From: Agrobacterium cucumeris
GTDB taxonomy: Bacteria > Pseudomonadota > Alphaproteobacteria > Rhizobiales > Rhizobiaceae
Reading direction: 5' to 3'
Assembly: GCF_030036535.1 (NCBI RefSeq)
Contig: NZ_CP080389.1
Location: 186,001 to 250,000 of the forward strand
Length of the DNA: 64,000 nt
The translations under genes and the position numbers were made by a program. Shown piece by piece: positions 28,840-38,500 of this stretch. The stretch's first letter is position 1, and every line of letters starts with the position of its first letter. The notes beneath the pieces were generated by a model, which did not search any database, was not told the origin of the DNA, and saw only the letters and a list, made by a program, of their open reading frames with translations.

Positions 28840-28865
28840 AAAGGCTATTGTCGACAATAGCCTTT
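28840..28865. promoter_or_regulatory. Perfect 26-bp palindrome, candidate GntR/FCD operator (site 2)
   Basis: The arms aaaggctattgtc and gacaatagccttt are exact reverse complements with no spacer. The site lies between the divergent GntR start (28759) and the kinase operon start (28957). The central attgtcgacaat recurs at 25196. The longer symmetric copy is probably the primary, autoregulatory site. Confidence 0.75.
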
Positions 28866-28956
28866 TAGGCTATTTATGAGCGTATGAAAATGGCCGGCCT
28901 CAAGAAAAGGCCTGATCGCAATTACGAATTCAAAACAAGTCGGAGGAGCTGTCCGG

Positions 28957-30375
28957 ATGTTCAGGGCGAACAAAATTCGAAACGCTGACGAGATTGCCGC
29001 TCACGGGGATGCGGCGTCACGCCAGATTGTCCTTGAAATCGCGGACCGGACACTTGAGCGGCTCGATAGCTACAAGCGCATCCGCAGCATCATGCGACTT
29101 GAGGGCGATATCCTGCACATCGGCACGAAGTCGTGGGACCTGTCGAAGAAGCGCAACATCTACCTCTTTGGTGCGGGCAAGGCCTGCAACCACATGGCCA
29201 TGGCGGTGGATCACGTCCTTGGCGACCGCCTCACGCGCGGAATAGCCATCGTGAAGATCCACGAGGAAACCGATCGTTTCAACAAGACCGAGGTTTACGT
29301 TGGCGGCCATCCTCTGCCGAACGAGGCAGGCTACCAGGCATCCAGGAAGATGATCGAGATCATCGACCAGGCGGGTCCGGACGACCTTTTTATCGGAGTC
29401 ATCAGCGGTGGCAGTTCCGCTTTGATGTCCTGCCCAATCGACGGTATTTCGCTGCAGGACGAGATCGACACGACCGACGTACTGCTGAAATCCGGCGCCG
29501 GAATCTACGAAATCAACGCGGTGCGCCGGCACATATCCGCGCTGAACGGGGGCATGCTCGCCAAGCGCATTCAGGACGTGGGCGCGGAGCTGATCGGCTT
29601 CGGCATCAGCGATGCCGTCGGCTCACCGGCAACCGGTGACATCGCCGTCCCCTACGCTGCCTATAAAAGCACGCCCATTGGGCCCGATGCGACGACACTG
29701 GATGATGCGCGCGCTACCATCGTCAATTATGACGTGGCCGACCGCCTGCCAAAGAGCGTCGTCGACTACCTGATGAATGCCGGGCCGGACAAGGAAACGC
29801 CGAAGGCCTTTCCGAACAACACCTATTTCTTGCTCAACACCCTGCCGGATTCCTGCATCTCCGCCAAGGAAATCTGTGAGGAGATGGGTATTCCTGCCAT
29901 TATCGTCTCTTCTTTCCTGGAAGGTGAAAGCAAGGACGCAGGCACGTTCTTCGCTTCGATGGCGCGTGAGATCCAGACTTACGGCAACCCGGTCAAGGCG
30001 CCGTGCGTGCTGCTCAGTTCTGGCGAGGTCACGACTCAGATTCTCGACAACAGCGTCATCCGCGGGCACGGCGGACCGGGCCAGGAGATGACGATCAGCT
30101 TTGCGATCACCGCCGCGAAAACAAAGGGCGCGTGCCTTCTGTCGATTGACAGCGAAGGAACCGACGGGACGGCCAAGGTGGCCGGCGGCATCACCGATTC
30201 CGCCAGTCTGGCGGCTGCTGCGGGAAAGGGCATCAATCTCCATCAGACGCTGCGCGAGCACAGTTGTTTCGAGGCGCTCGACGCTATCGGCTCCGCTGTC
30301 TTCACCGGCAACACCGGCACCAACCTGTGCGACCTCAACATTCTTTACGTACCAGCCCTGAAGGAGGGCCAGTAA
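28957..30375 (+). CDS. Glycerate 2-kinase family (MOFRL) protein, 472 aa
   Basis: The N-terminal DUF4147-type domain (residues about 25-260, with IYLFGAGKACNHMAMAV, VGGHPLPNEAGYQASRKM and VISGGSSALMSCP) precedes the MOFRL domain (PCVLLSSGEVTTQI, GHGGPGQEMTISFAI, IDSEGTDGTAKVAGGITDS). Known members phosphorylate D-glycerate to 2-phosphoglycerate. aagtcggaggagc precedes ATG 28957. It is directly followed by an enolase paralogue, which suggests that its product is a 2-phospho-hydroxy acid on which the second enzyme acts. Confidence 0.87.
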   Translation: MFRANKIRNADEIAAHGDAASRQIVLEIADRTLERLDSYKRIRSIMRLEGDILHIGTKSWDLSKKRNIYLFGAGKACNHMAMAVDHVLGDRLTRGIAIVKIHEETDRFNKTEVYVGGHPLPNEAGYQASRKMIEIIDQAGPDDLFIGVISGGSSALMSCPIDGISLQDEIDTTDVLLKSGAGIYEINAVRRHISALNGGMLAKRIQDVGAELIGFGISDAVGSPATGDIAVPYAAYKSTPIGPDATTLDDARATIVNYDVADRLPKSVVDYLMNAGPDKETPKAFPNNTYFLLNTLPDSCISAKEICEEMGIPAIIVSSFLEGESKDAGTFFASMAREIQTYGNPVKAPCVLLSSGEVTTQILDNSVIRGHGGPGQEMTISFAITAAKTKGACLLSIDSEGTDGTAKVAGGITDSASLAAAAGKGINLHQTLREHSCFEALDAIGSAVFTGNTGTNLCDLNILYVPALKEGQ

Positions 30376-30376
30376 C

Positions 30377-31651
30377 ATGGAAGACAGGATTGCCTCAATC
30401 TTCGCCCAGCAGATCATCGACTGCAAATGCCGCCCAGCGGTAGAGGTGGAAATCCGCACCGAAAGCGGTGCTGTCGGCCGCGGCGCGGCTCCGACCGGGA
30501 GCTCGGTCGGCATGCACGAAGCCTTCGTGCTGCGCGACGGCGACAAGTCGACCTATGGCGGCCTTAGTGTTCACAAGGCGGTCCAGAAGGTCGAGACGAT
30601 CATCGCACCAGCGCTCATCGGGATGGACGTCTTCGATCAGCGCGCCATTGACGAGAAGATGATCGCGATCGACGGTACGCCAGATAAGGGGAGCCTTGGC
30701 GGCAACACGATATATTCGGTATCGATCGCGGCTTTCCGTGCTGCGGCCGATGCGCTGCGCATTCCGCTCTATGACCACATTGCGGGCGGTACGATCAAGA
30801 CTGTGCCTGTTCCCTGCTTCAACGTCATCAATGGCGGAAAATACGACGGTTTCATCCAGTCCTTCAACGAGTTCCTGATCGTTCCCTACGGTACGGACAG
30901 TATCGACGTTTCGATCGAGATGGCGGTTACCGTTTTCCAGGAGCTCTCGCACGTGCTCACCAGACACCTCGGCCACAAACCGCAGGTCGCTAGCTCTTAC
31001 GGTTACGCAGCGCCCTCGGACGATCCGGAAGTGCTTCTCGATCTCATGCAGCAGGCTATCGACGCCTGCGGCTACACCGGGCGCATCGCTTTCGCTCTCG
31101 ATTGCGCGTCGAGCGAGTTTTTCGACGCTGAGAGCCGTACGTATCTTCTGAAAGGGCAACGCGTGACCAGTGACGAGCTGATCGCTTACGCCAAGCGCCT
31201 GACGGAAAAATACGACTTCGTTTTTATCGAGGACCTCCTCGATGAGAACGACTGGGATGGCTATGTTAAAGCAAACCGCGAGATTGACCGGACGATCATC
31301 CTTGGTGACGACCTAACGGTAACCAAGCTCCAATACCTCAAGCGCGCTTTCGAAACCAAAGCTGTCGGCGGCTTTATCCTGAAGCCCAATCAGGTCGGCA
31401 CGATCACAGAAGCGATGGACGCTCACCGCTACGCGAGCGAACATGGCATAATTTCCGTCCCCTCAGGGCGCTCCGGCGGTGTCGTTGACGATGTCGTGAT
31501 GGATTTCTCGGTCGGACTTCAGGTTCCGTTTCAGAAGAACGGCGCGCCTCGTTCCGGCGAGCGCATCGAAAAGCTGAACTTCCTGATGCGTGCCAATGCC
31601 CGCAGCGCCGGATGCCGCCTTTACGACATCAAGCCTCTCCTAAAATTCTGA
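30377..31651 (+). CDS. Enolase paralogue with altered active site, 424 aa
   Basis: The overall sequence aligns along its length with enolase: loop PTGSSVGMHEA with LRDGDKS, metal ligands Asp242 (LDCASSEF), Glu285 (IEDLLDE) and Asp311 (LGDDL), catalytic-base Lys336 (FILKPNQVGT), and Arg365/Ser366. Three residues essential in true enolases are changed: the His of GGEHAD is Tyr156, the Glu of VGDEGGYAP is Ser207, and the His of SHRSGE is Gly364. The comparison with E. coli enolase is from memory. It starts one base after the kinase stop. I infer a beta-elimination on a 2-phospho acid other than 2-phosphoglycerate, or a different enolase-superfamily reaction. Confidence 0.8.
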   Translation: MEDRIASIFAQQIIDCKCRPAVEVEIRTESGAVGRGAAPTGSSVGMHEAFVLRDGDKSTYGGLSVHKAVQKVETIIAPALIGMDVFDQRAIDEKMIAIDGTPDKGSLGGNTIYSVSIAAFRAAADALRIPLYDHIAGGTIKTVPVPCFNVINGGKYDGFIQSFNEFLIVPYGTDSIDVSIEMAVTVFQELSHVLTRHLGHKPQVASSYGYAAPSDDPEVLLDLMQQAIDACGYTGRIAFALDCASSEFFDAESRTYLLKGQRVTSDELIAYAKRLTEKYDFVFIEDLLDENDWDGYVKANREIDRTIILGDDLTVTKLQYLKRAFETKAVGGFILKPNQVGTITEAMDAHRYASEHGIISVPSGRSGGVVDDVVMDFSVGLQVPFQKNGAPRSGERIEKLNFLMRANARSAGCRLYDIKPLLKF

Positions 31652-31699
31652 CGATCAAGAAATCAGCCGATCGAACCTTCATCCATAGGGAGCTCCATT

Positions 31700-32821
31700 A
31701 TGACCACGAAAATCGACTTTCTCTACCTTTCCGAACCCGACATGATCGCCGCCGGTGTCAACGACGCAAAGCGTTGCGTGGAAATCTGCGAGGAGACTTT
31801 CAGCCTGCTGGGCGAGGGCGACTACCTCATGGGCGGTGCCAACCACAACAGCCATGGCCTCAACATCGTCTTTCCGAAGGAAACGAAGTTCCCGAACATG
31901 CCCGTCGCCGGCCCGGACCGGCGTTTCGCCGCCATGCCCGGTTATCTCGGCGGCCGCTTCGACGTCTGCGGCAACAAGTGGTACGGCTCGAACCATGCCA
32001 ATACCCAGAAGGGCCTTCCGCGCTCGATCCTAACGATGATGCTGAACGACAAGGAAACCGGCGCGCCGATGGCGCTGATGTCAGCGAACCTGCTCAGCGC
32101 CGCGCGCACAGGCGCCGTACCGGGCGTCGCGGCAAAGCACCTCGCCAACAAGGATGCTAAGATCGTCTCCATTGTCGGTTGCGGTCCGATCAACAAGGCC
32201 TGCTTCACCGCCATCATGACCCAGCTTCCCGCCGTCGAGAAAGTCGTCTGCTTCGACGTGTTCCTGGACAAGGCAAATGAACTCGCGCGCTGGGTCGCGG
32301 AGACCTACAAGGTCAAGGCCGTCGGCGTCGACGAGGCCGAGGCAGGCTTCCGCAACATCGACGTCATCACCGTGGCGGCTTCGCGCCTCAAGCCGCTCTA
32401 CTTCAAGGACGAGTGGATCAAGGAAGGCGCGACCATCCTCGTTTCCGGTCCGTTCAACACGGACGAGTCCTTCCTCACTGGGGCGACGATCGTCTACGAT
32501 CACACGCCGCTTCAGGAAGCCTATGTCGAGGACGCTATCGCCTCGGGCAACAAGGATGCCTACTACGGCGGCGTGATTGGCGGTCCGTTCTTCCGTCTCA
32601 TCGACGCTGGCAAGTTGCCGGCTCTCAAAGACTCGACCGGCCTTGGCGACGTGGTCAACGGCAAGAAGCCGGGCCGCGAAAGCGCCAAGGATCGGGTCAT
32701 CTTCATCGCTTGCGGCATGGCTGTCTTCGACATCAGCTGGGGCTTCGAAATGTATGAGAACGCCAAGAAGAACGGCATCGGCCAGTCCCTCAATCTCTGG
32801 GACAAGCCCGCCCTCGCTTGA
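31700..32821 (+). CDS. Ornithine cyclodeaminase/mu-crystallin family protein, 373 aa
   Basis: An NAD(P)-binding Rossmann segment, VSIVGCGPINKACFTAI, follows an N-terminal substrate domain (LMGGANHNSHGLNIVFP, GNKWYGSNHANTQKGLPRS). Family members include ornithine cyclodeaminase, imine reductases, opine-type dehydrogenases and SbnB, which makes or oxidises N-substituted amino acids. gggagctccatt precedes ATG 31700. Within this operon it could reduce or deaminate an imino or amino acid, with glutamate dehydrogenase downstream recycling the nitrogen. Confidence 0.8.
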   Translation: MTTKIDFLYLSEPDMIAAGVNDAKRCVEICEETFSLLGEGDYLMGGANHNSHGLNIVFPKETKFPNMPVAGPDRRFAAMPGYLGGRFDVCGNKWYGSNHANTQKGLPRSILTMMLNDKETGAPMALMSANLLSAARTGAVPGVAAKHLANKDAKIVSIVGCGPINKACFTAIMTQLPAVEKVVCFDVFLDKANELARWVAETYKVKAVGVDEAEAGFRNIDVITVAASRLKPLYFKDEWIKEGATILVSGPFNTDESFLTGATIVYDHTPLQEAYVEDAIASGNKDAYYGGVIGGPFFRLIDAGKLPALKDSTGLGDVVNGKKPGRESAKDRVIFIACGMAVFDISWGFEMYENAKKNGIGQSLNLWDKPALA

Positions 32822-32958
32822 TCAGGCGCCGGCCGCGTCGTTTCTGGCGACGCGGCCGGCAAACGGATGGGTCCGTAGGTTCGCCCGGTGCAGCCCTTGC
32901 ATCCGCTGTCCGGGGCCCGGTCTGCCGCTCGATGTACAAGCCATGATGAGGAACGCGC

Positions 32959-33651
32959 ATGCTTTCGTTGGCCGACCCGGTTCAAGCGACCAGCACGGAT
33001 CATTTCTTCGGTCCATCCATATCGGAGATACATATTGAGGAAGGTTCCCGGGGCAAGCGGCCCAAGGCTCTCAAACATGTCATCAGGGCCATGGAGAACA
33101 GTGTTCTCGGTCAAAATCCCGACGTACCCGGCACTTTGCCAGCCTGCAAGATGCTCAATCTTCTTCAGGCCAGTGGCGTTCGCAGCGTGTCCGGACCACG
33201 CTTGCAGCCCGAGTTTCGGCTCCGCGGCGAATTTAACACCGCGTTGAACAGTTTGGCTAACGAAGGCCCGAACTCTCAGTTCCTGGCGGCAGCGCTGGAT
33301 GAACTTGAAGATGGCCTCGTCTGGTATTCGGCAAAGAGCGGTCCGTTTGCCAGCCTCAATTTCGAGCGAAACCACGCTCATGCCGTTTTGGGGGCGCCCA
33401 AGACAGATAGTAGCGACAAGGTGTTGCTGGGCATCACAATCATGGCGCCATACACCCGCTTTCCGGACTACGTCCTGCGCTTGCCGCGGGTGATGTTTCC
33501 TCTTTCGCCTGGAGAGTACAAATCGATCAGCGGTGAGTGGAAGAGCCACCAGATCGGTTCCCCGATTGTCTGCGCCGCAGGTCGTGAGTTTGCGATGCGG
33601 TGCGCGTCGCAGCCGCTTCTTTCCCTATGGTGCCAGAGGCTGGCGACCTGA
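32959..33651 (+). CDS. DMSP-lyase-type (DddQ-like) cupin without its metal ligands, 230 aa
   Basis: The C-terminal half matches the DddQ family plan: GITIMAPYTRFPDY, VMFPLSPGEYKS, SGEWKS, then AAGREFAMRC and PLLSLWCQRL. From memory, family members have MAPHTRYPDHxHPPEEVY and GIVHAMR; here the histidines of the first box are Tyr171 and Leu173, the glutamate is Arg177, and the last histidine is Phe211. Metal binding therefore looks lost. gatgaggaac precedes the ATG. It may be a binding or regulatory protein, or an enzyme of changed mechanism. The reading frame is undamaged, which argues against simple decay. Confidence 0.6.
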   Translation: MLSLADPVQATSTDHFFGPSISEIHIEEGSRGKRPKALKHVIRAMENSVLGQNPDVPGTLPACKMLNLLQASGVRSVSGPRLQPEFRLRGEFNTALNSLANEGPNSQFLAAALDELEDGLVWYSAKSGPFASLNFERNHAHAVLGAPKTDSSDKVLLGITIMAPYTRFPDYVLRLPRVMFPLSPGEYKSISGEWKSHQIGSPIVCAAGREFAMRCASQPLLSLWCQRLAT

Positions 33652-33731
33652 TCGAACCCGCGTGCAATTCAACAGAGCGGAAGGGCTTGTCCCTGGCCAG
33701 CTCCGCGACCCCAACCTCGAGGACCGTACAA

Positions 33732-35168
33732 TTGGATACTGCAACCATCCCTCAGCCCGATCAAATCGACGCGCCATTTCTTCAGAGCGTTGAGGCCTAT
33801 ATCGATAATGCTATGACGCATCTGTCCCTTACCGAGGGGCTTGCCGAGCGGATCAAGGCTTGCAACTCGACCTACACAGTCCGTTTCGGCGTCCGGTTGC
33901 GCGGCAGAATGTTTAGCTTTACCGGCTGGCGCTCGGTGCACAGTGAGCATGTCGAGCCGGCAAAAGGCGGAATTCGATACTCGATCCACTCCGATCAGGA
34001 AGAAGTCGAGGCGCTCGCTGCGCTCATGAGCCTGAAGTGCGCGGTCGTCGACGTACCGTTCGGAGGGTCGAAAGGTGCGCTCAAAATTGATCCCACCGAA
34101 TGGGATGCCCATGAGCTGGAGCGTATCACGCGCCGATTTACCCAGGAACTCGCTAAGCGCAATCTCATATGCCCGGGCCGAAACGTCCCCGCGCCAGACA
34201 TGGGCACAAGTGAACAGACCATGGCCTGGATGGCGGATGAATACAAGCGCACTGGTCCATCCGACATCATGAATGCCAACGCCTGCGTTACCGGCAAGCC
34301 ACTGGCCAGTGGCGGGATCGCAGGAAGAACCGAAGCGACGGGCAGGGGGGTTCAATACGCTATCCAAAGTTACCTGCGCGACGCCCAGGAAAACGGCATA
34401 GACGGGCGCCGGGATTTGCGGACCATGTCCGTTGTCGTCCAGGGATTTGGCAACGTCGGGTACCACGCAGCCAAATTCCTGAGTGAAGACGATGGTGCCA
34501 GGATCATCGCGGTCGTTGAGCGCGATGGATACGTCACCAATGCCGACGGGCTGGCCATAGAAGAGCTCAAACGCTTCCACGGTGAACATGGGACTATCCT
34601 TGGATTTCCGGGGGCGCAGAGCTATACCGACCGGGCCGCAGGTCTCGAACTTCCGTGCGACATCCTCATTCCAGCGGCTATGGAAAACGCCATCACGCTT
34701 GAAAACGTCGGCCGCATTCGAGCAAAGTTCATCGCTGAAGCAGCAAATGGACCCATCAGCTTCGAGGCTGAGCGACAGTTGTCCGATCGCGGCGTGGTCG
34801 TTCTGCCCGACCTCTTCGTGAATGCCGGCGGTGTAGCGGTGAGCTACTTCGAATGGGTCAAAAACATTACACACATCCCTTTCGGGCTGATGGAGCGCCG
34901 GCGCCGTGAGCGCAGGAATCTCCATATCACACACGCTCTCGAAGCGATGACTGAGCGGTCATTTCCGAGCGACATCCGCGACGAATTCCTGGAGGGCGGC
35001 GCGGAAATCGATCTGGTCAGGTCGGGGCTGGAGGACGTGATGCGCAACGCCTACCAGAAGATTGCCGAGGTGAAGCGCTCATCTGCGGAAATCAAGACTT
35101 TCCGAACGGCAGCTTATGTCATCGCCATCAGGAAGATCGCCGACGCTTATCAGGCTATCGGTATCTGA
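33732..35168 (+). CDS. Glutamate (Glu/Leu/Phe/Val) dehydrogenase, 478 aa
   Basis: Oxidative deamination of glutamate to 2-oxoglutarate and ammonia, or the reverse. Motifs: PAKGGIRYS with the substrate lysine, PFGGSKGAL with the second lysine, PAPDMGTSEQTMAWM with the catalytic aspartate, GRTEATGRGV, and the Rossmann segment VVVQGFGNVGYHAAKF. The frame is open from 33600, but homology begins near residue 1 of TTG 33732 (LDTATIPQPDQ), preceded by gagg. Length and layout fit alphaproteobacterial GDH. It may dispose of amino nitrogen from the compound degraded by this operon. Confidence 0.87.
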   Translation: MDTATIPQPDQIDAPFLQSVEAYIDNAMTHLSLTEGLAERIKACNSTYTVRFGVRLRGRMFSFTGWRSVHSEHVEPAKGGIRYSIHSDQEEVEALAALMSLKCAVVDVPFGGSKGALKIDPTEWDAHELERITRRFTQELAKRNLICPGRNVPAPDMGTSEQTMAWMADEYKRTGPSDIMNANACVTGKPLASGGIAGRTEATGRGVQYAIQSYLRDAQENGIDGRRDLRTMSVVVQGFGNVGYHAAKFLSEDDGARIIAVVERDGYVTNADGLAIEELKRFHGEHGTILGFPGAQSYTDRAAGLELPCDILIPAAMENAITLENVGRIRAKFIAEAANGPISFEAERQLSDRGVVVLPDLFVNAGGVAVSYFEWVKNITHIPFGLMERRRRERRNLHITHALEAMTERSFPSDIRDEFLEGGAEIDLVRSGLEDVMRNAYQKIAEVKRSSAEIKTFRTAAYVIAIRKIADAYQAIGI

Positions 35169-35208
35169 ACCGGTCTCGCTGCAGGATCGTAGATTTAAGG
35201 AGAAGCAA

Positions 35209-35406
35209 ATGCCCGTCATACGTGTCGATTGGCTTTCTGGCCGCAGCCAGGAGCAAAAGAAGGAAGTTGCCTCGGTGTTTACCCGGGAATTGGCCCGCAT
35301 CGCCAAATGCGGACCGGACGATGTCCAGATCGTGTTCATGGACGTTGAGCGCAAGAACTGGTCCGTTGGCGGCGTGTTTGCGGAAGACCCGACACTCGAA
35401 AAGTAG
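35209..35406 (+). CDS. 4-oxalocrotonate-tautomerase-family protein, 65 aa
   Basis: After removal of Met1 the chain starts with proline (PVIRVDWLSGRSQEQK), the catalytic base of 4-OT enzymes. The length fits the family, and a beta-alpha-beta fold with DDVQIVFMDVERKNW is visible. aaggagaagcaa precedes ATG 35209. It may interconvert enol and keto acids or dehalogenate; in this operon, enol/keto conversion of a 2-oxo-acid intermediate is plausible. Confidence 0.8.
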   Translation: MPVIRVDWLSGRSQEQKKEVASVFTRELARIAKCGPDDVQIVFMDVERKNWSVGGVFAEDPTLEK

Positions 35407-35578
35407 CCGGTAAAGGTATCAACGAGCGAACTCCTTTGCCTTTCGCGAGATGAAAGGTGTACTTGCCGCAATCTACTCCACTGAAGAATTGGAGCCTGCG
35501 GATATCACCTCTGAGGCCGCGCAGGTTGAGAGGGGTGTGACATGCGTTTCGGGCAACGAGTTCCTCCAAGGAGACGTC

Positions 35579-38500
35579 ATGCCAATCACAAAAATACTTG
35601 TTGCCAACCGATCCGAAATTGCGATCCGCGTTTTCCGGGCAGCCAACGAGCTCGGGATAAAAACCGTTGCGATTTGGGCGGAAGAGGACAAGCTGTCTTT
35701 GCACCGCTTCAAAGCGGACGAGTCCTATCAGGTCGGCAGGGGGCCGCATCTCGCCAAGGATATGGGACCGATCGAGAGCTATCTTTCGATCGAGGAGGTT
35801 ATCCGCGTTGCGAAGCTCTCCGGAGCGGACGCGATTCATCCCGGTTACGGTCTTCTGTCTGAAAGCCCCGAATTCGTGGAGGCCTGCAACAAGGCGGGCA
35901 TCACCTTCATCGGACCGACGGCGGATACGATGCGCCAGCTCGGCAACAAGGTTGCAGCGCGCAATCTCGCGATTTCGGTTGGCGTTCCTGTTGTTCCCGC
36001 CACCGACCCACTACCGGGCGACATGGCGGAAGTGGAGCGTATGGCGGAGGAGATCGGTTATCCCGTCATGCTCAAGGCCTCCTGGGGCGGTGGTGGCCGT
36101 GGCATGCGCGCCATCCGTAAAAAGGAAGACCTAGCCCGCGAGGTGACGGAAGCCAAGCGCGAGGCCAAGGCCGCCTTCGGCAAGGACGAAGTCTATCTCG
36201 AAAAGCTGGTCGAGCGTGCGCGTCACGTCGAAAGCCAGATTCTCGGCGACACGCACGGCAATGTCGTGCATCTGTTCGAGCGTGATTGTTCGATCCAGCG
36301 GCGTAATCAAAAGGTCGTCGAGCGTGCGCCCGCGCCCTATCTGAGCGAAGCACAGCGTCAGGAGCTCGCCTCCTACTCCCTGAAGATTGCGGGTGCCACG
36401 AATTATATCGGTGCGGGCACGGTCGAATATCTGATGGATGCCGATACCGGCAAATTCTACTTCATCGAGGTCAATCCGCGCATTCAGGTGGAACATACCG
36501 TTACGGAAGTCGTCACCGGTATCGATATCGTCAAGGCGCAGATTCACATTCTGGAAGGCGCGGCCATCGGCACGCAGGAATCCGGGGTGCCGAGGCAGGA
36601 GGATATCCGCCTGAATGGCCACGCCCTCCAGTGCCGCATTACGACGGAAGACCCGGAACACAACTTCATTCCGGATTATGGCCGTATCACCGCTTATCGC
36701 TCCGCTTCAGGCTTCGGTATCCGTCTGGATGGCGGCACGTCCTATACTGGCGCTGTCATCACCCGCTACTACGATCCGTTGCTTGTGAAGGTGACGGCCT
36801 GGGCGCCGCGGCCTGACGAGGCGATCAACCGTATGGATCGCGCTTTGCGCGAATTCCGTATCCGCGGGGTGGCGACCAACCTCACATTCCTAGAGGCCAT
36901 CATCGGCCATGACAGTTTCCGCAACAATACCTATACGACGCGCTTCATCGATTCGACGCCCGAGCTTTTCGCCCAGGTCAAACGGCAGGACCGCGCTACC
37001 AAGCTTTTGACCTATCTCGCCTATGTGACCGTGAACGGCCACCCGGAAACCAAGGGACGCGCAAGGCCCTCGGACAAGGCGGCAAAGCCCATCGTGCCCT
37101 ATATCGATGCGCCGACGCCCGACGGCACCAAGCAGTTGCTGGACAAGCTCGGCCCGAAGGGTTTCGCAGACTGGATGCGCAACGAAAAGCGGGTACTCGT
37201 CACGGACACGACGATGCGCGACGGACATCAGTCGCTGCTTGCGACCCGCGTCCGCACCCATGATATCGTCCGCGTCGCCAGCGCCTATCCCAAGGCGCTG
37301 CCACAGCTTCTGTCGCTGGAGTGCTGGGGCGGTGCGACATTCGACGTTTCCATGCGCTTCCTGACAGAAGACCCGTGGGAGCGTCTGGCGCTGATCCGCG
37401 AAGGTGCTCCCAACCTGCTGCTGCAGATGCTTCTGCGCGGGGCAAACGGCGTCGGGTACAAGAACTACCCGGATAACGTCGTGAAGTATTTTGTCCGTCA
37501 GGCCGCAAAGGGCGGCATTGATCTTTTCCGTGTCTTCGATTGCCTGAACTGGGTGGAGAATATGCGGGTCTCGATGGATGCCATCTCGGAGGAAAACAAG
37601 CTCTGTGAAGCGGCCATCTGCTACACCGGAGACATCCTCAATTCGGCGCGTCCGAAATACGACCTGAAATATTACACCAATCTCGCCCAGGAACTGGAAC
37701 GCGCGGGCGCGCATATTATTGCCGTCAAGGATATGGCGGGCCTGCTGAAACCGGCTGCCGCCAAGGTTCTGTTCAAGGCGCTGCGGGAAGAAACGGGTCT
37801 GCCGATCCATTTCCACACCCATGATACGTCAGGAATTGCGGCAGCGACGGTTCTTGCCGCCGTGGATGCGGGCGTCGACGCGGTCGATGCCGCGATGGAC
37901 GCCTTCTCTGGCAATACGTCGCAGCCGTGCCTTGGTTCGATCGTGGAAGCGCTTGCCGGGTCGGAACGCGATACGGGCCTTGATACCGAATGGATTCGCC
38001 GCATTTCCTTCTATTGGGAGGCCGTGCGCAACCAGTATGCGGCTTTCGAAAGCGATCTCAAGGGGCCGGCGTCCGAAGTCTATCTGCACGAAATGCCGGG
38101 TGGTCAGTTCACCAACCTCAAGGAGCAGGCGCGTTCGCTGGGTCTCGAAAGCCGTTGGCACGAAGTGGCGCAGGCTTATGCCGATGCCAACAGGATGTTC
38201 GGCGATATCGTCAAGGTGACGCCGTCTTCGAAAGTCGTCGGTGACATGGCGCTGATGATCGTCAGCCAGGACCTGACAGTGGCCGACGTACGGAATCCCG
38301 AGCGCGAGGTCTCTTTCCCGGAGTCCGTGGTTTCCATGCTGAAGGGCGATCTCGGACAATCGCCCGGCGGTTGGCCGGAAGCCCTGCAGAAAAAAGCGTT
38401 GAAGGGCGAAGCGCCCTATACCGTTCGTCCGGGTTCACTATTGGCGGATGCCGATCTCGATGCCGAACGGAAGACCATCGAGACCAAGCTGGAGCGCAAG

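Noticed and set aside
30395..31159. 254-codon open frame antisense to the enolase paralogue
   Set aside because: Only a mirror frame of a clearly coding gene.
33669..34934. 421-codon minus-strand open frame
   Set aside because: It is fully antisense to glutamate dehydrogenase, whose motifs are intact; no recognisable domain is present in the antisense reading.
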